A stretch of 37,779 nt of DNA from Geoalkalibacter sp. (GTDB taxonomy: Bacteria; Desulfobacterota; Desulfuromonadia; Desulfuromonadales; Geoalkalibacteraceae): contig NZ_JAUWAV010000040.1 in the NCBI RefSeq assembly GCF_030605225.1, forward strand, positions 1-37,779, read 5' to 3'. How positions within the stretch are numbered: position 1 is the stretch's first letter; each line of letters starts with the position of its first letter. A program made the position numbers and the translations under genes. The notes under the pieces were generated by a model. It was not told the origin of the DNA and did not search any database. It saw nothing but the letters and a program-made list of their open reading frames with translations. Of the stretch, positions 21,838-29,520 are shown piece by piece.

Positions 21838-23619
21838 ATGGCCGCGATCGAAGAGCAAATCAGAGTTCTCATCTGCCAGGGGACGGGTGGTCTGGCCTCG
21901 GGGGCCAAGGAGGTCGAACTGGCCTTTCGGGCCGAATTCGAAAAACACGGCGTTGACGCCAAGGTCGGCAAGCGTTGCACGGTGGTTGGAACCGGATGTC
22001 GCGGGCTGTGCGCCAATGACGTGCTGGTCGATATCGTCATTCCGGGCCAGGAGGCGGTCACCTACGATTTTGTCAAGGCCGAACTGGTGCCGCAGCTGGT
22101 CGAGGAGCACATCCTCACCGGGCAGGTCGTCGAAAAGAAAAAAGCCGGTCCCTACTATCAGAAATTTCTCGAAAAGCAGATGCGCGTGGTGTTTTCGCGC
22201 TGCGGCACCATCGATGCCGAGAGTCTCGAGGATTTCCTGGCGCACGACGGCTTTGTCGGTATTCGCAAGGCGGTGACGATGAAGCCGCAAGAAGTCATCG
22301 AGGAAGTCAAGAAGTCCGGTCTGCGCGGCCGTGGGGGCGGTGGGTTCCCCACCGGCGTCAAATGGAGTTTCTGCGCCGCTTCGCCGGGAACGGACAAATA
22401 CCTGATCTGCAATGCCGATGAGGGCGACCCGGGGGCCTTCATGGACCGCTCGATTCTTGAAGGTGATCCCTATGGCCTCATCGAGGGCATGATGATCGCC
22501 TCCTACGCCATCGGCGCCAAGAACGGCTACGTTTATGTGCGTGCCGAATATCCCCTGGCCATCAAGCGCCTGCAAAAGGCCATCGATGTTTGTTACGAAA
22601 AAGGCTTTCTCGGGAAGAACTGCCTGGGGCTCGGGTTTGATTTTGACCTGCGCATCAAGGCCGGCGCCGGCGCTTTTGTCTGCGGCGAGGAGACCGCTCT
22701 CATGGCGTCCATCGAAGGCGAGCGCGGCATGCCCCGTCCCCGACCGCCCTTTCCCGCCGTGCGTGGTCTTTGGACCAAGCCGACCAACATCAACAACGTC
22801 GAAACCTTCGCCAACGTCTCCTACATTTTCTATCGCGGCGCCGAATGGTTTGCTTCCATCGGCACCGAGGGCACCAAGGGCACCAAGATTTTCGCCCTGA
22901 CCGGCAAGATCAAGCACACCGGGCTGGTGGAAGTCCCCGCCGGTATCACCATGCGTGAGGTTATCTACGACGTTTGTGGCGGCATTCTCAACAACCGCAA
23001 ATTCAAGGCGGTCCAGGCCGGGGGCCCCTCGGGCGGCTGCCTGCCCGGCGAGGCGATCGACGCGCAGGTCGATTACGATTCGTTGATCAAGGCCGGGGCG
23101 ATGATGGGCTCGGGCGGTCTGGTCGTCATGGATGAAACCACCTGCATGGTGGACATCGCCCGTTTCTTCCTCAACTTCACCCGCATGGAGTCCTGCGGCA
23201 AATGCGTTCCCTGCCGCATCGGTCTCAAGATCATGCTCGACATCCTGGAGCGGATCACCGAAGGCAAGGGACACCCCGGTGACATCGACCTGCTTCAGGA
23301 TATGTGTTTCGACATCAAGAAGGCCTCGCTCTGCGGCCTCGGTCAGACTGCTCCCAACCCCGTGCTCTCCACCATCCGCTACTTTCGCCATGAGTACGAG
23401 GCGCACATCGAACACCAGCGCTGTCCGTCGAATTCGTGCAAGTCGCTGCTGAAGTTCGAGGTGGTCGAAGCGGCGTGCAAGAAGTGCGGACTCTGTTTCA
23501 AGGTCTGCCCCGTGGACGCGGTCCGGTGGGAAAAAGGCCAGCTTGCCGTCATCGACAAGGATAAGTGCACTCGGTGTACGTCCTGCTATGACGCCTGCCG
23601 CTTCATGGCCATCGAATAG
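21838..23619 (+). CDS. nuoF: NADH-quinone oxidoreductase subunit F, extended form with N- and C-terminal ferredoxin domains
   Basis: A 593-residue protein, much longer than E. coli NuoF (445). The core has the FMN/NADH glycine-rich loop GLRGRGGGGFPTGVKW (161-176), NADEGDPGAFMDR, and the N3 cluster ligands ESCGKCVPC plus a later Cys in SLCGLGQ. The C-terminus adds two [4Fe-4S] motifs (CKKCGLCFKVCP and CTRCTSCYDAC). The N-terminus adds a thioredoxin-like [2Fe-2S] domain, as in HydB/HndC-type subunits of bifurcating hydrogenases and, as far as I recall, Geobacter NuoF. In that domain the second ligand of the usual C-x4-C is Gly18, leaving C13, C54, C58 and an extra C47. The added domains suggest exchange with ferredoxin or another carrier besides NADH. 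Confidence 0.95.
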   Translation: MAAIEEQIRVLICQGTGGLASGAKEVELAFRAEFEKHGVDAKVGKRCTVVGTGCRGLCANDVLVDIVIPGQEAVTYDFVKAELVPQLVEEHILTGQVVEKKKAGPYYQKFLEKQMRVVFSRCGTIDAESLEDFLAHDGFVGIRKAVTMKPQEVIEEVKKSGLRGRGGGGFPTGVKWSFCAASPGTDKYLICNADEGDPGAFMDRSILEGDPYGLIEGMMIASYAIGAKNGYVYVRAEYPLAIKRLQKAIDVCYEKGFLGKNCLGLGFDFDLRIKAGAGAFVCGEETALMASIEGERGMPRPRPPFPAVRGLWTKPTNINNVETFANVSYIFYRGAEWFASIGTEGTKGTKIFALTGKIKHTGLVEVPAGITMREVIYDVCGGILNNRKFKAVQAGGPSGGCLPGEAIDAQVDYDSLIKAGAMMGSGGLVVMDETTCMVDIARFFLNFTRMESCGKCVPCRIGLKIMLDILERITEGKGHPGDIDLLQDMCFDIKKASLCGLGQTAPNPVLSTIRYFRHEYEAHIEHQRCPSNSCKSLLKFEVVEAACKKCGLCFKVCPVDAVRWEKGQLAVIDKDKCTRCTSCYDACRFMAIE

Positions 23620-23653
23620 CCGAACCCCCCAGACGAACAAGGATGAGGTCAAG

Positions 23654-26137
23654 ATGGTAACTCTGACGATAGACGGACAGCAAATCAAAGTGAGCAAGTC
23701 GGCGACCATTCTCGATGCGGCCGCTGAAGCGGGAATCACCATCCCTGTGCTCTGCCACGCCAAGAAGCTTCTTCCCTACGGCGCCTGCCGCGTCTGCCTG
23801 GTCGAAGTCGAGCAGATGAAGGGGCGCTTGATCCCGGCCTGCACCACGCCGGTGACCGAGGGTATGGTGGTGACGACCCTGTCCCCGGAAATCAAGAAGG
23901 TACGCAAGACGGTTCTGGAGTTCCTGCTCGTCAACCATGTGATTGACTGCCCGGTCTGCGACAAGGGCGGCGAATGCGACCTGCAGGATCTGACCTATGA
24001 GTACGAGGTGACGACCAACCGCTTCAAGGATGCCAAATTCAACCTGGAAACCGATGAAAGAAACGCTTTCATCGAGCGCAACATGAACCGTTGCGTTCTT
24101 TGCGGCAAGTGCGTGCGCGTGTGCGACGAAATCGTGGCCTACGGGTCCTACAGCTTCATCAATCGCGGCTTCGATACCAAGGTGGCGACCGCCTATGACC
24201 GAGGCCTCGACTGTGAATTCTGTGGCCAGTGCGTTTCCATGTGCCCCGTGGGCGCACTTCTGCCGCGGCCGTTCAAATTCAAGGCCCGCCCTTGGCAACT
24301 CAAGGAAGTCGATACGGTGTGCGGCTATTGCGGCAACGGCTGCACGGTCACGCTCGGGGTCCTTGACAACAAGGTGGAGACGATCCGCTTCAACGATAAG
24401 ATCGGCGTCAATGACGGCAATCTCTGCGTGCGCGGCCGGTTCGGCTACTCCTTCATCAATGCCGAGGATCGCCTCAAGCGGCCCTTGGTGCGCAAAAACG
24501 GCAGGCTTGAGCCCGCGACCTGGAGCGAGGCCATCGACGCGGTGGCGGCCGGGTTTGAAAAGGCGCGCGCCGAAAAGGGCATCGGCATCCTCAGCGGCGG
24601 TCGCTTGACCAACGAGGAATATTTCTACCTCGGACATCTTGCCGACAAGGTGCTCAAGACCCCGCACCTCGATCACAGCGGCGGAGAATGCTATAAGGGC
24701 ATTACCCAGGGGCTGGCCGAAACTCTCGGGATCCAGGCATCGACTGGTACTTTCCCGCAGGTGGAAGAGTGCGATGCCATTCTGGCCATCCGCTCGGATT
24801 TCTACGAAACCCATCCGGTTTTCGGCATGGTGGTCAACCAGGCGGTGAAACGACACGAGGCCAAGCTGGCAATCATCAGCGACAAAAAGGGCAAACTGAC
24901 CAAACTGCCCGGCGCCAAAACCCTGCTCACCAAACCCGGCACCGAGGTCAGCGTGCTCAACGCCATGGCGCATGTTCTGCTGAGCGAGGGGTTGGCGGTC
25001 ACCGAGGGTGTGACCGGTGTCGAGGCATTGCGTGCTGCCTTGGCGGATTACGCGCCCCAGAACATCGCCGCGAAAACCGGTGTGTCCGCCGAGGGCATCG
25101 AGGCGGCGGCGCGCAATTTCGCCAAAGGAAAGAACAAGGCCATTCTTCTGGCCTACGGCATGCCCTACGGCGCCCAGGCGCGCGAACTCGGCATCGCCGC
25201 CGCCAATTTGGCGATCCTCGCCGGTGTCTGTGAGTGTGAAAAAGGCGGCCTGTATCTCTGCGGGGAAAAGGCCAACAGCCAGGGCGCCATCGACCAGGGC
25301 ATTTTGCCCCGCTCCAAGGGGATGGGAGCGCAGGCCATGCTGCAAGCCGCAGCGGAAGGAAATCTCTCGGCCCTCTATGTGATCGGCGAGGATCCGCTGC
25401 TGAGCTATCCCGACCGCGCCAAGGTCGCGGCGGCGCTCGACAAGGTTCCATTCCTGGTCGTCCAGGATCTTTTCCTGACCGATACGGCCCGCGAGGCCGA
25501 TGTCATTCTTCCCGCTGTATCCTTCGCGGAAAAGGATGGCACCTTCACCAACGCCGAACGTCGGGTTCAGCGGCTGCGCCCGGGCGTGAAAAGCCCCGGC
25601 GAGGCGCGCACCGACCTGGAGATTTTCTCTCTCCTGGCCGCGCGCATGAAAGATTCCCTGGTGTTCACCGGCCCTGCCGCGGTTTTTGCTGAAATCGCTC
25701 AATCCGTGCCCGCTTATCAGGGGTTGTCCTTTGGCGCCATCGGTCCCCAAGGTCAGGTTTGGGGCGGCGAGAGGCTCGCTCCGAAAACTCGTAATCTGGT
25801 GCCGGTTAAGGGTGCGGAACCCCTGGCCGCGCGGTTCCAGATGATTACGGGCAGCGCGCTCTATCACAGCGGAACGCTTTCGGTGAGGGCCAAGGGGCCT
25901 TTGTCCGCACTTCCGGAGCCCTATGCCGAATTCTGTCTGGAGGACGCCGCTGAACTCGGCATTGCCGAGGCGCAGACCGTCTGCATCAAGGGCAACGGTG
26001 AGGAACTTCGGCTCAAGGCCAAACTCGGCAAGCGCTTGCCCCGGGGCGTCGTTTTCGTTCCCTATCATTTCGGCAGCGCCGGCGTCAACCGGGTCTATCG
26101 CGGGGAGTCGGCCATCACCATCGAAGTCAGCAAGTAG
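23654..26137 (+). CDS. nuoG: NADH-quinone oxidoreductase subunit G
   Basis: An 827-residue subunit carrying the Fe-S chain. Visible ligands are [2Fe-2S] C34, C45, C48, C63; the His-ligated cluster H95, C99, C102, C108; two ferredoxin-type clusters C147-C157 and C187-C197; and a further four-Cys site C223, C226, C230, C258 of the N7/formate-dehydrogenase type. The rest is a molybdopterin-oxidoreductase-like fold. The start at 23654 (MVTLTIDG) follows AAGGATGAGG; sequence upstream in frame overlaps nuoF. A small finishing domain near the C-terminus resembles the molybdopterin dinucleotide-binding region, but complex I does not bind that cofactor. Confidence 0.96.
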   Translation: MVTLTIDGQQIKVSKSATILDAAAEAGITIPVLCHAKKLLPYGACRVCLVEVEQMKGRLIPACTTPVTEGMVVTTLSPEIKKVRKTVLEFLLVNHVIDCPVCDKGGECDLQDLTYEYEVTTNRFKDAKFNLETDERNAFIERNMNRCVLCGKCVRVCDEIVAYGSYSFINRGFDTKVATAYDRGLDCEFCGQCVSMCPVGALLPRPFKFKARPWQLKEVDTVCGYCGNGCTVTLGVLDNKVETIRFNDKIGVNDGNLCVRGRFGYSFINAEDRLKRPLVRKNGRLEPATWSEAIDAVAAGFEKARAEKGIGILSGGRLTNEEYFYLGHLADKVLKTPHLDHSGGECYKGITQGLAETLGIQASTGTFPQVEECDAILAIRSDFYETHPVFGMVVNQAVKRHEAKLAIISDKKGKLTKLPGAKTLLTKPGTEVSVLNAMAHVLLSEGLAVTEGVTGVEALRAALADYAPQNIAAKTGVSAEGIEAAARNFAKGKNKAILLAYGMPYGAQARELGIAAANLAILAGVCECEKGGLYLCGEKANSQGAIDQGILPRSKGMGAQAMLQAAAEGNLSALYVIGEDPLLSYPDRAKVAAALDKVPFLVVQDLFLTDTAREADVILPAVSFAEKDGTFTNAERRVQRLRPGVKSPGEARTDLEIFSLLAARMKDSLVFTGPAAVFAEIAQSVPAYQGLSFGAIGPQGQVWGGERLAPKTRNLVPVKGAEPLAARFQMITGSALYHSGTLSVRAKGPLSALPEPYAEFCLEDAAELGIAEAQTVCIKGNGEELRLKAKLGKRLPRGVVFVPYHFGSAGVNRVYRGESAITIEVSK

Positions 26138-26159
26138 GCGAATTCCGAGGAGGGACGCC

Positions 26160-27122
26160 ATGCAGTGTTCAAAATGTAACGCGCCCGTTTCCGCACAGGC
26201 GAAATTCTGCGATCAATGTGGAGCCAACCTTGCCGGGGATGCCGACTTCGTCCACGCCCGCGCCTTGGACCTCTTTCATCGCGGCATGATCGAGGAAGCG
26301 GTTCGCAACTGGGACGCCGTGTTGCAGATGAATCCCGCCTCGGGAACCGCTCACTACTACAAGGGGCTTGCTCTTTACGATCAGGGGGATCTCGAAGGCG
26401 CCGTGCAATGCTTTCAGAAAGCCCTGGCCGGTGAGAAGGATCGGTTTCGCGTCTATTTCAAGCTCGGCATGGCCCAGTACGGGCTCGGGGAGCTGAACGC
26501 AAGCATCGAGAGTTTCGGCAAGGCCGTGGCTCTCAATCCCAAAAGCGCCGAAACCCATTACCGCCTCGGTCTTTCCTATCTGCGCAACGCCGATCTGGGC
26601 AAAGCAGAGGAGGCGCTGCGGGAGGCCGCCCGGATCAATCCCGGTTATACGCGCGTTCTTTACATGCTTGGCATGGTTTATTCGCAAAAGGGCGATTATC
26701 TCTCCGCCATCGAGCAGTTTCGCCGGGTGGTGGAACTAAGTCCCACTTACACCGCAGCGCGTTTTGAGCTCGGCTTGGCCTATTTCAAGGAAGGCATGCT
26801 TGCCGAGGCCGCGGAGCAATTCAGTACGGCGGCCGAAACCAACGCCCGTTTCGCGCCCGCATTCTACATGCTGGCCGAGTCCAAGCGGCGCCTGGGGGAT
26901 TTCTCAGAGGCCATTGGTGTCTACCGAAAGGTTTTGGAGATCAATCCCAAGGATGCCGATGCCTGGGTGCGGATTGCCGAATGCAACATGCAGCTCGATT
27001 TTCTGGACGAAGCGCGCAAGGCCATCCAAAAGGCCCTCGCCATCAATCCCAGCCATCGCGAGGCGCAATATCTCAACAAGCATCTTGGGGAAATGGCCAC
27101 TCCCCACAAGCCTGGATTTTGA
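26160..27122 (+). CDS. Zinc-ribbon/TPR protein inserted in the nuo operon
   Basis: A 320-residue soluble protein. The N-terminus is a zinc-ribbon with CxxC pairs at C3/C6 and C17/C20. From about residue 31 come eight tandem 34-residue tetratricopeptide repeats with the usual Gly-Leu-Ala-Tyr and terminal Asn-Pro pattern. There is no signal peptide or membrane segment, so it is cytoplasmic. A GAGGAGG site sits just before the ATG, 22 nt after nuoG, and nuoH follows 34 nt later, so it is transcribed with complex I. TPR proteins bind other proteins; an assembly or scaffold role for the peripheral arm or its join to the membrane arm is an inference from position. It is not one of the 14 standard Nuo subunits. 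Confidence 0.9.
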   Translation: MQCSKCNAPVSAQAKFCDQCGANLAGDADFVHARALDLFHRGMIEEAVRNWDAVLQMNPASGTAHYYKGLALYDQGDLEGAVQCFQKALAGEKDRFRVYFKLGMAQYGLGELNASIESFGKAVALNPKSAETHYRLGLSYLRNADLGKAEEALREAARINPGYTRVLYMLGMVYSQKGDYLSAIEQFRRVVELSPTYTAARFELGLAYFKEGMLAEAAEQFSTAAETNARFAPAFYMLAESKRRLGDFSEAIGVYRKVLEINPKDADAWVRIAECNMQLDFLDEARKAIQKALAINPSHREAQYLNKHLGEMATPHKPGF

Positions 27123-27156
27123 TGAGATCATTTAAAACTTTGCAGAGAGGATTGCC

Positions 27157-28200
27157 ATGACGCCCGAGTTTGTGAGTCTCTCCAACAACTGGCCTTTGTA
27201 CCTGACCACGATGATCGTAAAGATTCTGGTGGTTTTTGTGGTCGTTATCCTGATCGTCGCCTACGCGACCTGGCTGGAGCGCAAGGTCATCGGCCATATG
27301 CAGACCCGTCTCGGCCCCATGGAGACCGGCTGGCACGGGCTCTTGCAGCCGATCGCCGACGGCCTCAAGCTGTTTTTCAAGGAAGACATCATTCCGGAGA
27401 AAGCAGCCAAGTTCACCTTTCTGCTGGCCCCGATGATGCTGCTGGTTCCCGCGTTCATCACCTTCGCGGTGGTACCATTCGGCCCCGACAAGGTGATCGG
27501 CGGATACCTGGTGCCGATGCAGATCACCGATCTCAACGTCGGCGTGCTCTATGTCTTGGCCATGGCCGGCCTGGGTGCCTACGGCATCGTTCTCGCCGGT
27601 TGGTCGTCCAACTCCAAGTACTCCCTGATGGGCGGTATCCGGTCCACGGCGCAGATGATCTCTTACGAACTCGCCGCCGGACTTTCCATCGTCGCGGTGT
27701 TCATGCTCTCGGAGACCCTGAGCCTGCGGGAGATCGTGGCGTTGCAGATGGAACCCTTGTGGGGCGCCATCAGCTTCTTGCCCAACTGGTACGTCTTCAG
27801 CCAGCCCCTGGCCTTCGGGTTGTTCATCCTGACCTCCCTGGCGGAAATCAACCGTACTCCCTTTGACCTTCCCGAGGCCGAATCGGAGTTGGTGTCCGGC
27901 TTCTGCACGGAATATTCCTCCATGAAGTACGCTTTGTTCTTCATGGCCGAATACGCCAACATGGTGGTCATCGCCGCGATTGCCGCGACTCTCTTCCTCG
28001 GCGGCTGGTCCGGGCCGTTCTTCGGTCCCATCAACCTTCTGCTCAAGATCCTGGCGTTCATGTTCTTCGCCATCTGGCTGCGCGCCACCATGCCGCGCGT
28101 CCGCTATGACCAGCTGATGACCATGGGCTGGAAGGTTCTCATTCCGCTGGCACTCGCCAATGTGATTGTCACCGGCGTGGTCGTCCTCCTGATGCAATAA
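27157..28200 (+). CDS. nuoH: NADH-quinone oxidoreductase subunit H
   Basis: A 347-residue membrane subunit with about eight to nine helices linking the quinone pocket to the proton pumps. Signatures are ERKVIGHMQTRLGPMETGWHGLLQPIADGLKL near the N-terminus (ERKVIGHMQTRLGP given in short), and the glutamate-rich cytoplasmic loop AEINRTPFDLPEAESELVSG (starting near 229). RBS-like AGAGAGG precedes the ATG. First membrane-arm gene after the TPR gene. Confidence 0.97.
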   Translation: MTPEFVSLSNNWPLYLTTMIVKILVVFVVVILIVAYATWLERKVIGHMQTRLGPMETGWHGLLQPIADGLKLFFKEDIIPEKAAKFTFLLAPMMLLVPAFITFAVVPFGPDKVIGGYLVPMQITDLNVGVLYVLAMAGLGAYGIVLAGWSSNSKYSLMGGIRSTAQMISYELAAGLSIVAVFMLSETLSLREIVALQMEPLWGAISFLPNWYVFSQPLAFGLFILTSLAEINRTPFDLPEAESELVSGFCTEYSSMKYALFFMAEYANMVVIAAIAATLFLGGWSGPFFGPINLLLKILAFMFFAIWLRATMPRVRYDQLMTMGWKVLIPLALANVIVTGVVVLLMQ

Positions 28201-28230
28201 AACCTGACTGAGGAGAAGAGGGATATAACC

Positions 28231-28626
28231 ATGTTCAAAGAATTCGCCAAAGGGTTGAGCATCACCTTCAAGCACTTGCTGCCGGGGCACAGCACGACCG
28301 TTCAGTATCCCCATGTCAAACTGACGCCCTCGGATCGCTTCCGCGGCCTGCATCGTCTGGTGCCGACCCAGGACCGGGAAAAATGCGTGGCCTGTTACCT
28401 GTGCCCCACGGTCTGCCCGGCCAAATGCATAACCGTTGAGTCGGCGGAGAACGAAAAGGGCGAAAAATATCCGAGGGTATACCAGATCGATCTGCTGCGC
28501 TGCATTTTCTGCGGCTACTGCGTCGAGGCCTGCCCGGTGGAAGCCATTGAAATGACCGGCGAGTACGAGCTGGCCAACTATCGACGGTCGGATTTCGAAT
28601 TCACCAAACAGCGTCTGCTGCGTTAA
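28231..28626 (+). CDS. nuoI: NADH-quinone oxidoreductase subunit I
   Basis: A 131-residue 2[4Fe-4S] subunit (clusters N6a/N6b) that relays electrons from NuoG to NuoB. Ligands are C52, C55, C58, C62 and C91, C94, C97, C101. The N-terminal amphipathic helix (FKEFAKGLSITFKHL) that packs on the membrane is present. It is shorter than E. coli NuoI (180) but within the range of many bacteria. GAGGAGAAG lies upstream. Confidence 0.97.
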   Translation: MFKEFAKGLSITFKHLLPGHSTTVQYPHVKLTPSDRFRGLHRLVPTQDREKCVACYLCPTVCPAKCITVESAENEKGEKYPRVYQIDLLRCIFCGYCVEACPVEAIEMTGEYELANYRRSDFEFTKQRLLR

Positions 28627-28646
28627 GGGGAAAGGAGCGAACCCTC

Positions 28647-29150
28647 ATGGAATTGCTGTTCTTTTATCTGGTTGCGCTGGTCGCGATCCTTTCCGCCTTT
28701 CTGGTGGTGAAGTGCAAGAACCCGGTCAACAGCGCCATTTCGCTGGTGATGACCTTCTTCTGTCTGGCGATTTTCTACGTCATGCTCTACGCCCCTTTCA
28801 TGGCGGCGGTGCAAGTCCTGGTCTACGCCGGGGCGATCATGGTTCTGATCCTGTTCGTCATCATGCTGCTCAACCTTGGGCCGGAAATGATGGAGCGCTT
28901 TCAGCACGGCGTGATCGGCGGGGCCATCGTCGCGGGCATTGTGATGGTTCAGGCGGTGATGTTCGTCAATCGCGGCAATACGGCTGGAATTTCCGGTGAC
29001 ATCACGCGTGAGAGGGTTTTGGCCGAGGGCCACATGGAACTGATTGGAATGAAGCTGTTCACCGAGTTCATGCTGCCTTTTCAGATCGCCGGGATCTTGT
29101 TACTGATTGCCATCGTGGGCGCCCTTGTGCTGGCCAAAAAAGAAGTCTAA
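28647..29150 (+). CDS. nuoJ: NADH-quinone oxidoreductase subunit J
   Basis: A 167-residue membrane subunit with five helices. The conserved third-helix stretch [22 protein letters not shown] ([17 protein letters not shown] in part, residues 56-72) is the pi-bulge helix of the family. It starts 20 nt after nuoI with AAAGGAG upstream, and nuoK follows closely. Confidence 0.96.
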   Translation: MELLFFYLVALVAILSAFLVVKCKNPVNSAISLVMTFFCLAIFYVMLYAPFMAAVQVLVYAGAIMVLILFVIMLLNLGPEMMERFQHGVIGGAIVAGIVMVQAVMFVNRGNTAGISGDITRERVLAEGHMELIGMKLFTEFMLPFQIAGILLLIAIVGALVLAKKEV

Positions 29151-29173
29151 ACGGGAACGGACAGGAGTCGATC

Positions 29174-29476
29174 ATGCTTACCGTTTATCATTATCTGGGA
29201 CTCAGCGCCATTCTCTTTGCCCTGGGCCCCTACGGGGTTCTGACCCGGCGCAATGCGATTGTCATCTTCATGTGCATCGAGCTCATGCTCAATGCAGTGA
29301 ACCTTACCTTCATCTCTCTTTCGAGCTATCTGAACAATCTCGACGGGCAGATCTTCGTCTTCTTCGTCATGTCGGTAGCAGCGGCCGAGGCCGCCGTCGG
29401 ACTCGCGCTGATGATCGCTTTCTTCCGCAACAAGGAGTCCGTGGAAGTCGAAGATTTCAACCTGCTCAAATGGTGA
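29174..29476 (+). CDS. nuoK: NADH-quinone oxidoreductase subunit K
   Basis: A 100-residue three-helix subunit, an MrpC homologue. The membrane glutamates in [13 protein letters not shown] and [12 protein letters not shown], needed for proton transfer in the family, are both present. ACAGGAG precedes the ATG. Length is exactly typical. Confidence 0.97.
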   Translation: MLTVYHYLGLSAILFALGPYGVLTRRNAIVIFMCIELMLNAVNLTFISLSSYLNNLDGQIFVFFVMSVAAAEAAVGLALMIAFFRNKESVEVEDFNLLKW

Positions 29477-29520
29477 CAGATTTCTGATTCGATCCGATCT
29501 AATCGACAGAGGAGATGGAA

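Noticed and set aside
23603-26161. A 2.6-kb minus-strand open frame opposite nuoG
   Set aside because: Same antisense effect. nuoG has all its cluster ligands on the plus strand.
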